The notes under the pieces were generated by a model, which searched no databases, was not told where the DNA came from, and worked only from the letters and a program-made list of their open reading frames with translations. This document shows, piece by piece, positions 18,960 to 26,236 of a stretch of 50,256 nt of DNA. Origin of the DNA: a virus; IMG/VR virus record IMGVR_UViG_3300032770_000029, positions 1 through 50,256 of that record; one strand, written 5' to 3'. How positions within the stretch are numbered: position 1 is the first letter of the stretch; each line of letters opens with the position of its first letter. The position numbers were made by a program, and so were the translations under genes.

Positions 18960-19322
18960 ATGGCTGATTCCCCCCTTCCCGCACCCACGAACAGGCTCAC
19001 GAACCTCACCAACATCGTCCTGGACGGTTTAATCAAGGGCCTGGGAGCTAATGCGATCATCGCTTCGGCGACGACGGCGGAACCCTGGCTGAACCTGCCG
19101 GTCATTCACTGGTTTTTTACGACCGTGATAAACGCTGCGGCGGGCGGTGCCGACACGGTGATCAAAGAAAACGTGGATGTAATCGAAATCCGGTTTCAAA
19201 ACTCCGCAAACCTGGGAGCCTACAATGCGATCATTGGTCAGCTTCAAACGAATCCTAAAGACGCTCAAGAACTCGCTGCCGCTAAAGCCGCTATTGACGC
19301 CTTGGTGAACAGAAACAAATGA
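18960..19322 (+). CDS. Hypothetical protein with one hydrophobic segment
   Basis: 120 residues. Contains a moderately hydrophobic stretch near residues 43-65 (LNLPVIHWFFTTVINAAAGG) and a C-terminal Ala-rich helix (DAQELAAAKAAIDALVNRNK). No strong Shine-Dalgarno is seen before the ATG, and a stable hairpin lies just upstream. Context between two exported or membrane proteins suggests an envelope-related role. No family is recognised. Confidence 0.5.
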   Translation: MADSPLPAPTNRLTNLTNIVLDGLIKGLGANAIIASATTAEPWLNLPVIHWFFTTVINAAAGGADTVIKENVDVIEIRFQNSANLGAYNAIIGQLQTNPKDAQELAAAKAAIDALVNRNK

Positions 19323-19367
19323 AACCAAATCTGCTACTGAAGGCAGCGGCCTATCTGAAAGGACGAT

Positions 19368-19724
19368 ATGAGAATCCTTCTCGTACTTCTCGCAATCGCA
19401 ACAAGTAGCTGCGCTCACCTGACCCGCTACGACGTCGAGGCGTGCGCGGACCTGGGACCTGACGGCGCTCACTGCGCTCATACGCTCACGCCCACCACGC
19501 GAGACATACCGAAGGCCCAATGGGACGCGACACGGGTCGGATGGTTTTGCGAGGACTCGGCGGATTTCAATAATGACCAGTCGGAATTAGATCAGGCGTG
19601 CGTGTGGATTTCATGCACCGAGGCCGAGCAAGCGGCCCTCACCTCGATCAAGCTGAAGCTCAAGGACCTCACAAGACGCGCAGTAGCCGCAAGAAAGAAG
19701 TACGGCAACCGTTTTGACCAATAG
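19368..19724 (+). CDS. Small lipoprotein-like protein, possible outer-membrane spanin
   Basis: 118 residues with AAAGGA upstream. The N-terminus MRILLVLLAIATSSCAHL looks like a signal-peptidase II leader with the modified Cys at residue 15; the -3 position is Thr, not the usual Leu. The mature part has five further Cys and a charged helical C-terminus. Phage lipoproteins in a late region are often o-spanins, but this one is larger than most and no matching i-spanin is clear. The last 56 bases overlap a gene on the other strand. Confidence 0.5.
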   Translation: MRILLVLLAIATSSCAHLTRYDVEACADLGPDGAHCAHTLTPTTRDIPKAQWDATRVGWFCEDSADFNNDQSELDQACVWISCTEAEQAALTSIKLKLKDLTRRAVAARKKYGNRFDQ

Positions 19725-19857
19725 TCGCGGTTGATTTGCAGTTCGGACAGGTGAAATAGAGAAGCTCCGTCTCACCGTCCATCGAGTGTCTGATAACTTT
19801 CAAAGCGTTTCTCGTCGTGATCGGTTTCCCGCAGCACGTACACTTTTTGATCGTCAT
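19669..19857 (-). CDS. Zinc-ribbon mini-protein with C-terminal FxxxLRxL motif
   Basis: 62 residues. Two CxxC pairs (CTCC near residue 6 and CPNC near residue 37) suggest a zinc ribbon; a further Cys is at CRTS. It ends SFLRLLRVL, the same F-x-x-x-L-[K/R]-x-[I/L] ending found in several leftward genes. The ATG follows directly on the TAA of the upstream gene, which supports co-translation. Its 3' end overlaps the rightward lipoprotein gene antisense by 56 bases. Function unknown. Confidence 0.55.
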   Translation of the reverse strand: MTIKKCTCCGKPITTRNALKVIRHSMDGETELLYFTCPNCKSTATIGQNGCRTSFLRLLRVL

Positions 19858-20292
19858 TTATTCCTCTGTCAGAGTGAACGATTTCGCGCTCGTATTTCCG
19901 AAGGTGCCGTCCGAGTCGTAGTTGGCCGAGAATGTCGGCGGGCTCGTGGACAGATCGCCTGAGAAAATGTAGGTATCACCGCCAGAGAAGTCCGTGAAAT
20001 TCTGCGTCCACGCACCGGACGATTTCACATAAAAACTCATCGTCGCCGTGTGGTTTGCCAAATCGCCGACCGCAGTCACGAAGGCACCGCCAGGGACCAT
20101 GATTATCTGCACACTCGCGAGGCATCCTGCGGCGGCATCGCCGAAGTTGTTCGCGCCTGAGCACGGATTCGAGTCGCTCCACGAATAAGCCTGATAGGTC
20201 GTCGGGTCGGTGCTGTTCAGGCCATTGCTGCCGTCTTTGCCATTCTGGGCACAGGCGGTCAAAAAGACCGCGAGAAAAATCAGCCATTTCAT
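19858..20292 (-). CDS. Lipoprotein, unknown function
   Basis: 144 residues. MKWLIFLAVFLTACAQNG is a clear lipoprotein leader with lipobox LTAC (Cys 14). It is followed by GKDGSNGLNS, a short collagen-like Gly repeat, and then a beta-rich Ser/Thr/Asp domain. AGGAGATCACA precedes the ATG, and the start overlaps the upstream stop (ATGA). It is read leftward with early-type genes, so superinfection exclusion or surface modification is a reasonable idea, but unproven. Confidence 0.6.
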   Translation of the reverse strand: MKWLIFLAVFLTACAQNGKDGSNGLNSTDPTTYQAYSWSDSNPCSGANNFGDAAAGCLASVQIIMVPGGAFVTAVGDLANHTATMSFYVKSSGAWTQNFTDFSGGDTYIFSGDLSTSPPTFSANYDSDGTFGNTSAKSFTLTEE

Positions 20293-20705
20293 TGTGATCT
20301 CCTTTGTTTCGGTTCTACGTCCAAATGTGGCTCCGCTTCGGCCTGGATGAAGGCCAGCCGCGCCAAGAGCCGGGAATCGTTTTTAAGGCAGTGAATCAGG
20401 TGGTCTACGGCGTCGATCAGGGCGCCATTGGCTCGGATAAAGACCAGGCGGTCTTCGGTCAGCCCATCGGCGACGTCCTGGATGCGTCTGGAAGCCAGTT
20501 TTAACAGCGCCACAGCCTCGCTGTCGCATTCTACGCCGGAATCGGTGCAGTGACGGTCCCATTCGTCCTGGGTGAGATTAGAGGCCCAGCCAGCCAGGTG
20601 CGGGTCGTCGGCGACGAAGGCCCTAAAAGCCCGCAGGTCTCGCGGATTCAGCCCGGATTCCTGCATGTCCTGGACGACTATCTCGATCTCTTTGAATACG
20701 CCCAT
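20289..20705 (-). CDS. Hypothetical protein, first gene of a leftward operon
   Basis: 138 residues, helical and acidic, with no recognised domain. The ATG has AGGTGA 7 bases upstream and is the first start after the operator-promoter at 20716-20754, leaving a leader of about 13 bases. It overlaps the lipoprotein start by ATGA. Cys residues (HCTDSGVEC, HLIHCLK) are not arranged as a zinc site. Confidence 0.6.
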   Translation of the reverse strand: MGVFKEIEIVVQDMQESGLNPRDLRAFRAFVADDPHLAGWASNLTQDEWDRHCTDSGVECDSEAVALLKLASRRIQDVADGLTEDRLVFIRANGALIDAVDHLIHCLKNDSRLLARLAFIQAEAEPHLDVEPKQRRSQ

Positions 20706-20715
20706 AAATCACCTC

Positions 20716-20754
20716 ACTGATTACAGTGTACGACACTGTAAGACAGAAGTCAGA
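20716..20754 (-). promoter_or_regulatory. Leftward promoter with three 10-bp operator units (copy 1)
   Basis: On the minus strand: -35 CTGACT (20749-20754), 17-base spacer, -10 TACACT (20725-20730). Spacer and -10 are built from three consecutive 10-bp units, TGTCTTACAG, TGTCGTACAC and TGTAATCAGT, at 20716-20745. They also form the 17-bp palindrome ACAGTGT-ACG-ACACTGT (20723-20739 on plus). Drives 20289-20705 and the two genes after it. Confidence 0.75.
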
Positions 20755-20762
20755 TTTATCAG

Positions 20763-21056
20763 CTATTGTGGACCATACTGAGACCGGGCATGGGAGATAC
20801 AGCCTATGGCGATCAGGATATCGTCGATCAAAACGGTACGCTTCCAGTGCTCCGGGTCGATAGTGCCATTGGTCTTATGATTTTGAAGCTCGGTCAGCAT
20901 CCAGACTCGGATGGCTTCATTGAACTCTTGGTCTGACAGATGCTCGCGTGCCGCAACAAACTCTTTGATGAAATCTAGGTCTTCCTCGCTCAACTTTAGA
21001 AGTTTGTCTCTATAGCCATTACCGGCAAGCTCGCGTATTACCGACGAGCGTTTCAC
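20763..21056 (-). CDS. Hypothetical small protein
   Basis: 97 residues, GTG start. Helical and charged (KLLKLSEEDLDFIKEFVAAR), no recognised family. No Shine-Dalgarno is visible; the GTG lies 7 bases beyond a TACACT -10 box, so its mRNA could be leaderless. It is a single-gene unit between a degenerate operator-promoter and the next promoter. Confidence 0.55.
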   Translation of the reverse strand: MKRSSVIRELAGNGYRDKLLKLSEEDLDFIKEFVAAREHLSDQEFNEAIRVWMLTELQNHKTNGTIDPEHWKRTVLIDDILIAIGCISHARSQYGPQ

Positions 21057-21083
21057 TACGTCAGTGTACCACGTCTTATCGCG
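21054..21083 (-). promoter_or_regulatory. Degenerate copy of the leftward operator-promoter (copy 2)
   Basis: On the minus strand a TACACT -10 (21063-21068) sits in CGTGGTACAC followed by TGACGTAGTG, matching two of the three 10-bp units. The CTGAC element is 4 bases closer than in other copies, so the -35 spacing is poor. It precedes the GTG start at 21056. Probably a weaker or differently regulated version. Confidence 0.45.
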
Positions 21084-21097
21084 TCAGACGGTTGGTA

Positions 21098-21415
21098 TTA
21101 TTTACATTCTTTGAGATCGCTCAGAAACGTAGGCTTTCCGTGCATTTTGGGTTCGTCCATATGTGGATTCGCATCGCGTTCGGCGAAATGTAGGACCTGC
21201 TCGTCTATGTCGTACATCACTTTTTCGATCTCTGGAATCCGGTCAAAAGCGGCATCGCGCAAAACATCGAGAGCCTCTGCCAATCCGCCCTCACAGAGAA
21301 ATTCGACGGCGTGGGTGATCACCTCTGGGCGACCGCCAGTACGTCCGGCTTTTTCGAGTTTGAATGCGAGTCCGCGTCCGACACTCTTGGCTTCCTCGCG
21401 CAATTTCTTTGTCAC
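21098..21415 (-). CDS. Hypothetical protein with C-terminal FLSDLK motif
   Basis: 105 residues, GTG start with AGAGG 5 bases upstream. Helical throughout; ends TFLSDLKECK, one of the F-x-x-x-L-K endings shared by many genes here. It lies directly behind an intrinsic terminator (21427-21465), whose T-run ends just before its ribosome binding site, so expression needs read-through. No separate promoter is seen. Function unknown. Confidence 0.55.
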   Translation of the reverse strand: MTKKLREEAKSVGRGLAFKLEKAGRTGGRPEVITHAVEFLCEGGLAEALDVLRDAAFDRIPEIEKVMYDIDEQVLHFAERDANPHMDEPKMHGKPTFLSDLKECK

Positions 21416-21426
21416 ATTGACCTCTG

Positions 21427-21465
21427 AAAAAAATCAGGCCGGTGGGCGGTGAAACCCGACCGGCC
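21427..21465 (-). terminator. Intrinsic terminator/attenuator inside a leftward operon
   Basis: On the minus strand the arms GGCCGGT and ACCGGCC (21459-21465 and 21437-21443 on plus) enclose a 15-base loop, followed by TGATTTTTTTC (T-run at 21427-21433). It follows the stop at 21479 and ends a few bases before the ribosome binding site of 21098-21415. It therefore both ends the CobT operon and can limit the next gene. Confidence 0.75.
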
Positions 21466-21478
21466 CTGTCCACGTCTT

Positions 21479-21799
21479 TTACCGCTTTCGCGGTCGTCGG
21501 CTAAAACGCGACGTGGAGTTCTTGAATCTAATCCTCGGATTTATCTGCTTCTCGAATGCCGCAAAGTACGCCTCACGGTCCATACCTATCGACGCCGAAA
21601 AACATTCGTCTCTGAAATCGCAGATCGTACAATTCGAATCGTCCTGCTCCCAGAAACCAAAACACCCCTTCTTCCCATCGACCTCGCGGTCGTTGTAGTA
21701 AGCCCTCACAATCGCGGCTTCGAGATACTCGCGAGTCGCTTTCGGCGGGACGAATATCTCTTTGGCTTTGCAAAACTCGATCAGTCGCGAGAGCTTCAC
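21479..21799 (-). CDS. Hypothetical protein with SAP-like N-terminus and four-Cys cluster
   Basis: 106 residues. Residues 1-35 (LSRLIEFCKAKEIFVPPKAT then REYLEAAIVRAYYN) resemble a SAP-type helix-turn-helix DNA-binding motif. Residues about 46-68 hold C-x10-C-x2-C-x5-C, a likely metal site. The C-terminus is very basic (SRFSRRPRKR). A nucleic-acid-binding role fits. The start overlaps the upstream stop (ATGA), making it the third gene of the CobT-like operon. Confidence 0.55.
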   Translation of the reverse strand: MKLSRLIEFCKAKEIFVPPKATREYLEAAIVRAYYNDREVDGKKGCFGFWEQDDSNCTICDFRDECFSASIGMDREAYFAAFEKQINPRIRFKNSTSRFSRRPRKR

Positions 21800-22083
21800 A
21801 GGTTTTTCAACTCCTCTCGGAATGTGAGGTCCTTCCTCGTGACCTCACTCAGCAAGTTCGGGTGGACCTCGGTCTTGAAAAACTCCGCGAGCTTGTCCGG
21901 GTCCGCTGCCATGCTGAGATATCTCTGAGCGGCGTACTTCCGCGTGCGAAAATCGTTCTTGCCCTGATAGAGTTTCCCGTCCAACTCGAAGTAGACGCGC
22001 CAGTGATTTTCAAAAAGCCGCTCCACGAGGAGCGGCGTGATACCGAGTCGGAAGACCTTGCTATTCACGCGGCGGAATTTCAT
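21796..22083 (-). CDS. Hypothetical protein with C-terminal FREELKNL motif
   Basis: 95 residues, ATG overlapping the VWA gene stop (ATGA). Mixed alpha/beta with a short YFELDGKLYQGKNDF segment. It ends TFREELKNL, a member of the shared F-x-x-x-L-K-x-[I/L] set. Co-translation with the VWA protein suggests a common process. No family recognised. Confidence 0.55.
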   Translation of the reverse strand: MKFRRVNSKVFRLGITPLLVERLFENHWRVYFELDGKLYQGKNDFRTRKYAAQRYLSMAADPDKLAEFFKTEVHPNLLSEVTRKDLTFREELKNL

Positions 22084-23861
22084 TTGCCTGACTCCAGCAT
22101 TTTCGCGATCTTATTCATCGCCTGTTTTGGCAGGTCTTTCGCGTCCTTCAAAATCACATAGTCAGGATAAAATTCTTTGACGTAATCAGTCTCGATGCCG
22201 ATGCCAATGACCTCGATGCCAAACTTGGTGATCTCGGCGATTCGTGCGCGGAGATCGGCTTGCAGCAATCCGAAATCCGTGTCGCCGGTCGCGGGCTGAC
22301 CGTCACTCAATACGATTAGGATTTTTCGCTTCTGCTTTTGCATCGAGAGCCGTTTCGCGGCCCACGCCAGACACTCACCGTCCGGGTTTTGCGAGCCGTT
22401 TTTCAGATTCGAGATACCGATGAGAGAGTTGCTGTCGAATGATTTGAATACATGCAGGTCCAGACGCTCGCCACGACGACCGAATCGACCTGACGAGCCG
22501 ATAGACGCCGCAGCGGAGCGGACTCGGTGATCGGGCTCTGAGCAGAATCCAGTCATTTCAAATCGGATGCCGAGAGCTTGCAGCGCCTCGCCGATAGCGA
22601 TACCGGCCTGACGAGCGACCTCGGTTTTGCGACCTGCCATAGAGCCAGAGAGATCGGTGAGGACCTCGACGGCGACATTATTGGTCTCGGTCTTCGTGTA
22701 CTCTCTGAAAATCTCGCGATACGATTTATCTGCGGCGAGTTTTGAGAGCGAGCGAGGATTAATGTGACCTCGTTCCTGCTCGGCTTTCCATTTCGCATTC
22801 TCACGGACTTTCAGCACGCGCTCCAGATGATTTTTCACGCCAGCGACGAGAGGCATCGCCTCACGCTTCGAGCGAGCATACTCTTTTGCATTTCCTTTGC
22901 CTGAGTGATCTGTGACTTTGTCGAATCGAGTCGTGACGGGAATGACTTTCGCCTTCCCCTTGCCACGAATCTCGTAGCGCATTTTGGACGCCTCTTTGTG
23001 CTCCTCGATGGCCTTGTCAGTGAAAGCCTCTTCCATCACGCCCTCGACGTCGATGATAAATTCGTGGAGTTTCTCGGTGCCCTTTTCGCCCTTCTTGCCG
23101 GTCATTAGCTTCAGCGTGTCGCCGTCTTTGATATCGGACGGGTCGCCAGGCTCACCGCTCGGCTCTTCGCCGGGCTCGCCCTTTTCGATTTTCACTTTCA
23201 CTTTTTTCGGCTCGCCCTTGCCGTCACCTTTGCCGGGTTTACCCTCGGCTTTCTTTTCGAGGTCGTGCTTCCCGTCGCCGGACTTCTTGTACTCCTCGAC
23301 GATTTTGCGGACGATACGCTCGGTAATCTCGCGGACCTCAGTCGTGGACTTCACGTCTGGGAGCAATTTCATCTCGTCTTCGATCAGGTCCATGTATTTG
23401 CGGAAGTCGTCGTCGATGCGGTGAGGACGGCCCTCGGTGATATCGCGGACTGTGGTGAGCAGGCGAATCGGCCACGGGCGCTTCATCCAGTCGTCATTCA
23501 TTTTCGCACGGAGTTTGTCATTCAGCGGGACCAGATTGAGCGCGGTGCCCGGATACATTTTCGCCATTTCTTTCTCTTGGCGATAGTCCTCGATGTTTTG
23601 CACGAAGAGATTGTGATACTCGGAGATGCACTTTTGCAGTTGGTCCATCTCGGTGAAGAGACAGTGACCGACCTCGTGATCGAGAAAACCCTGATAGTCG
23701 CGGTACATCTCTTCGGTGAGGTCGTTGTAGACCGGCATGAAAATCGTCTTGCCGTCCGTGCAGGGAATGTTGCCTTCAAAAACGATATTCACGCCGTACT
23801 GTCGGGCCAAGATGCGAGCCAGCTTTTCGAGCGACGTCTCAAAAATATTTGTGGTTAGCAT
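22080..23861 (-). CDS. CobT-like VWA-domain protein with N-terminal HExxH
   Basis: 593 residues. The N-terminus has HEVGH (residues 62-66), a zinc-metallopeptidase-like motif. A Lys/Glu/Gly/Pro-rich linker spans about 193-260. The C-terminal von Willebrand A domain has the MIDAS motif DLSGSM (403-408) and a later VLSDGQPA. This is the architecture of CobT, the VWA partner of the AAA+ protein CobS in cobaltochelatase-type and MoxR-VWA complexes. The CobS-like gene lies next to it. CobT/CobS pairs occur in some large phages, where their substrate is unknown; remodelling of a protein complex is more likely than cobalt insertion. AAAGGTG precedes the ATG. Confidence 0.85.
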   Translation of the reverse strand: MLTTNIFETSLEKLARILARQYGVNIVFEGNIPCTDGKTIFMPVYNDLTEEMYRDYQGFLDHEVGHCLFTEMDQLQKCISEYHNLFVQNIEDYRQEKEMAKMYPGTALNLVPLNDKLRAKMNDDWMKRPWPIRLLTTVRDITEGRPHRIDDDFRKYMDLIEDEMKLLPDVKSTTEVREITERIVRKIVEEYKKSGDGKHDLEKKAEGKPGKGDGKGEPKKVKVKIEKGEPGEEPSGEPGDPSDIKDGDTLKLMTGKKGEKGTEKLHEFIIDVEGVMEEAFTDKAIEEHKEASKMRYEIRGKGKAKVIPVTTRFDKVTDHSGKGNAKEYARSKREAMPLVAGVKNHLERVLKVRENAKWKAEQERGHINPRSLSKLAADKSYREIFREYTKTETNNVAVEVLTDLSGSMAGRKTEVARQAGIAIGEALQALGIRFEMTGFCSEPDHRVRSAAASIGSSGRFGRRGERLDLHVFKSFDSNSLIGISNLKNGSQNPDGECLAWAAKRLSMQKQKRKILIVLSDGQPATGDTDFGLLQADLRARIAEITKFGIEVIGIGIETDYVKEFYPDYVILKDAKDLPKQAMNKIAKMLESGK

Positions 23862-23882
23862 ATATCACCTTTCACGTTTTAG

Positions 23883-23920
23883 CCTGATCTCAGTGTACGA
23901 CACTGTAGGACAGAAGTCAA
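23883..23920 (-). promoter_or_regulatory. Leftward promoter with operator units (copy 3)
   Basis: On the minus strand: TTGACT (23915-23920), 17-base spacer, TACACT (23892-23897). Units TGTCCTACAG, TGTCGTACAC and TGAGATCAGG span 23883-23912; the inner palindrome is CAGTGT-ACG-ACACTG. It is followed by a conserved leader (GCTAAAACG...AAAGGTG) and the CobT-like start at 23861. A stem-loop AAGGCG / CGCCTT (23919-23951) just upstream could end the CobS transcript. Confidence 0.8.
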
Positions 23921-23976
23921 GGCGGCAGAATCCGTACAGATTTGTCGCCTTGGACTCTATACCACGCGACGGACTC

Positions 23977-25059
23977 TCATTTCTGAGGCCCGCCGATCAT
24001 AATTCTCTGAATGAGACCCTTGATCACCTCGGCGTCTTCTTTCGAGACCTTCGAGAAAATCGTGGCTGAGGCAGCACGGAAAGGTGCATCGGCGTGCTCT
24101 TTATATCGAATCATCATTTCGGCCCAATCGAGCATCCGACGAGTCGAGAAGGTGCAGGACACTTCCTCGTTTTTGAAAGCATCTCTGATCATACCGGCGA
24201 CCCGGACGATCACGCCAGCGACCTTCGGAGTCATTCGCGGAATCGTATTGACCAGGATTTTCGCTTCCTCGTCTGCCGGGAGATAGTCTATATGGTACAC
24301 TCTCCAGCGGTCGAGAAAAGCCTCGTTCATAATGTTGGTGCCCTGATAGAGCGAGCGATAGGCCGACATGCAACCGACCGCATTCGCAGTCGCGAAGAGT
24401 CGGAAATTCTCGTGCGGTACGACTATCTCGTGGCCTTTTTCTTTGAGCATGAGCTTCCCGCCCGGCTCCAGCACGGCATTGAGGACCGAAAGAATCGCAG
24501 GCTCGGCGAAATCCAATTCATCGACGATAAGCCAATAGCCCTCACGCATCGCTTTCGGCAAAGTCCCATCGACCCACACGGTCTCACCGCCCTTGACGGT
24601 CCACATGCCGACGAAATCGCCGACCGTGGTCTGACCATTCATATTCACGCGGAGCACGCCCTGATTTGTGCGAGCGGCAACTTGCTCGATACGCGAGGTT
24701 TTGCCGGTGCCAGTGTGCCCGACGAGCATCACGCGGCGGTTTTCTTTGATATCGGTGCAGATATCCTCGTCAAATGTCGCAAAGACATAGCCCGGATTCA
24801 GCTTCGGTATGAATTCCATCGTCCCGGTGCGGACGGGCATTTCGGCATTTCGGATTTTTATAGTGTCAGACACGCTGTCCCCCTTGCGCTTCTTTTCAGT
24901 CTTCTCCGGTGCTACGACGTCGTCAATGTCCGCGCCGTACTTCTCCATATACGCTTCAAGCGCCTTCGTGCCGTCTTTAGCGAGATCGGCGTGCTCGCGC
25001 TCGATATGATCGACTATCTGAGTCGCGTGTTTATGTCCGCAAACTTTGCATGTCAACAT
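23977..25059 (-). CDS. CobS/MoxR-like AAA+ ATPase with N-terminal C2H2 zinc finger
   Basis: 360 residues. Residues 4-23 hold CKVCGHKH then a helix and HIEREH, a C2H2-type finger. Residues about 65 onward form a AAA+ module: Walker A GHTGTGKT (114-121), Walker B LIVDELD (about 177-183), sensor-like FRLFATANAVG. The order and the VDELDFAEP segment fit CobS/MoxR ATPases. It works by family with a VWA protein, here 22080-23861. It has its own promoter without the operator units, so the partners may be made at different levels. Confidence 0.85.
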   Translation of the reverse strand: MLTCKVCGHKHATQIVDHIEREHADLAKDGTKALEAYMEKYGADIDDVVAPEKTEKKRKGDSVSDTIKIRNAEMPVRTGTMEFIPKLNPGYVFATFDEDICTDIKENRRVMLVGHTGTGKTSRIEQVAARTNQGVLRVNMNGQTTVGDFVGMWTVKGGETVWVDGTLPKAMREGYWLIVDELDFAEPAILSVLNAVLEPGGKLMLKEKGHEIVVPHENFRLFATANAVGCMSAYRSLYQGTNIMNEAFLDRWRVYHIDYLPADEEAKILVNTIPRMTPKVAGVIVRVAGMIRDAFKNEEVSCTFSTRRMLDWAEMMIRYKEHADAPFRAASATIFSKVSKEDAEVIKGLIQRIMIGGPQK

Positions 25060-25090
25060 TTGAAACCACCTTTCGTTTTAGCCTGAGACC

Positions 25091-25119
25091 AGGATAGCCG
25101 AAAGGTGGTGCGATGTAAA
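25091..25119 (-). promoter_or_regulatory. Leftward sigma-70 promoter of the CobS-like gene, no operator units
   Basis: On the minus strand TTTACA (25114-25119), 17-base spacer, TATCCT (25091-25096). It is followed by the same leader as other units (22 bases at 25064-25085 identical to 33011-33032), containing AAAGGTGG. The TGT-N3-ACA repeats of the other leftward promoters are absent. Confidence 0.65.
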
Positions 25120-25137
25120 GCGAAATATTACGCCGTC

Positions 25138-25380
25138 CTACGCCGTCTTCCCGCCCAGATGGTCTGATTTGCGGCGGATATTGTGATGTTTCTCAAAAGA
25201 AGACAACCCATATTTCATCAATTGAGTGACGACCCAGGTCTTCGTGCAAGGCCAGTCCTCGCGCTTTTCAATCTCAGCGGCGACCTGCGTGATGTACTCA
25301 TCCCATTCGGGCTCTAACCGAATGGTGATCGTGTCCCTTTTGGGAACCTTTTTCTCGGTCGCTTTTTCGATCTTTTTCAT
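25138..25380 (-). CDS. Ribbon-helix-helix candidate regulator
   Basis: 80 residues from the ATG at 25380, chosen because TAGGGAG lies 8 bases upstream; the frame is open further but without a site. A basic arm is followed by RDTITIRLEPEWDEYITQVA, then a second helix ending VVTQLMKYGLSSF: strand-helix-helix, as in MetJ/Arc/CopG-type regulators. The C-terminus is basic. It overlaps the end of the deacetylase gene by 83 bases in another frame. RHH proteins typically bind tandem short repeats like those in the leftward promoters. The assignment is by pattern only. Confidence 0.5.
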   Translation of the reverse strand: MKKIEKATEKKVPKRDTITIRLEPEWDEYITQVAAEIEKREDWPCTKTWVVTQLMKYGLSSFEKHHNIRRKSDHLGGKTA

Positions 25381-26236
25381 TTGCGATCTCCCTATTTGTA
25401 AGATACGCGCAGACACACTCTGCCATCGTACTGTCGTGTATGTCTAGCACTTTTCGGAGCGGCTCTTGGTATCCGCCCGCTAAATTCCAAGCAACTGCTA
25501 TCTCCAGCCGCTTGCAAACCTCAAACACAATCCTGTCTCGCCGACGCATCTGCTCAGAAGTCAGCGTCCCGCCGAGCGGGTCATTGACATGCGGGTCCGC
25601 ACCGGCCTGATAGAGTAACACGTCACAATCCTGAAATCTCGACACGATTTTCGGAAATTCCTTGAGCCATTCCTCGGCGGTGGACTTGGTGATATTTTCG
25701 CCGCCGAATGTCCAGTGACGAACCGAGTCTTCGAGGCCGAGCTTTTTGATTATGTCCTCTTGACCATTACCGAAATGGGCATCGCAATCGAGTATTCCGA
25801 CCTTTTTCGCACCCTGGAGCCGGAGAGCCTGGACCGCGATCATAAGACCATTAAAAGTGCAGAAAGCGCCAGCGTGATTCCAGGTCGCGTGGTGGAAGCC
25901 GGACGTCGGGGACACCGCTACGCCGCCGTGCTTGAATACGTGGAGAGCGGCGCCAACCATCGAGCCAGTCGTGTATCTGACGGCCTTGGCGACCTCTGGA
26001 GAGCGATTCCCGAATCCATTGGCGGTTTCACACTTGAGGACCGCACGCACGAAGGCGGCGTCGTGGGCGAGCGCAATCTGGCTTGCCCTCAGCGGCACGA
26101 CATTGTGGAGCGAGATCGGAAACCCCTGGTCCAGCCAGGACCGGACCACATGGACCGGCTTTCCCGCGCTCGGCGAGAAAGACTGATTCTCGTGGACGGT
26201 CTGCTCTGGACTGTAAAATACTGGTATCGTTTTCAT
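25298..26236 (-). CDS. Histone deacetylase / acetylpolyamine amidohydrolase family protein
   Basis: 312 residues. The catalytic set of zinc deacetylases is present: GFHHA (His 115-116), zinc ligands in ILDCDAHFGNG (Asp 152, His 154) and GADPH (Asp 214), LGG after DP, and the active-site Tyr in AGGY (Tyr 256). One usual His is Phe (DAHFGNG instead of DxHHGNG). By family it removes acetyl groups from lysine side chains, polyamines or other acyl amides. The last 28 residues lie over the RHH gene and are charged, so they may be a tail. The start overlaps the upstream stop (ATGA). Confidence 0.85.
   Translation of the reverse strand: MKTIPVFYSPEQTVHENQSFSPSAGKPVHVVRSWLDQGFPISLHNVVPLRASQIALAHDAAFVRAVLKCETANGFGNRSPEVAKAVRYTTGSMVGAALHVFKHGGVAVSPTSGFHHATWNHAGAFCTFNGLMIAVQALRLQGAKKVGILDCDAHFGNGQEDIIKKLGLEDSVRHWTFGGENITKSTAEEWLKEFPKIVSRFQDCDVLLYQAGADPHVNDPLGGTLTSEQMRRRDRIVFEVCKRLEIAVAWNLAGGYQEPLRKVLDIHDSTMAECVCAYLTNREIANEKDRKSDREKGSQKGHDHHSVRARMG

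Noticed and set aside
23265-23858. Rightward open frame of 197 codons opposite the VWA gene
   Set aside because: The other strand has HExxH, the linker and the VWA domain in order; this frame has no ribosome binding site.
24094-25086. Rightward open frame of 330 codons
   Set aside because: It lies entirely opposite the CobS-like AAA+ gene, whose motifs are clear; GC-rich codon use keeps the complement open.
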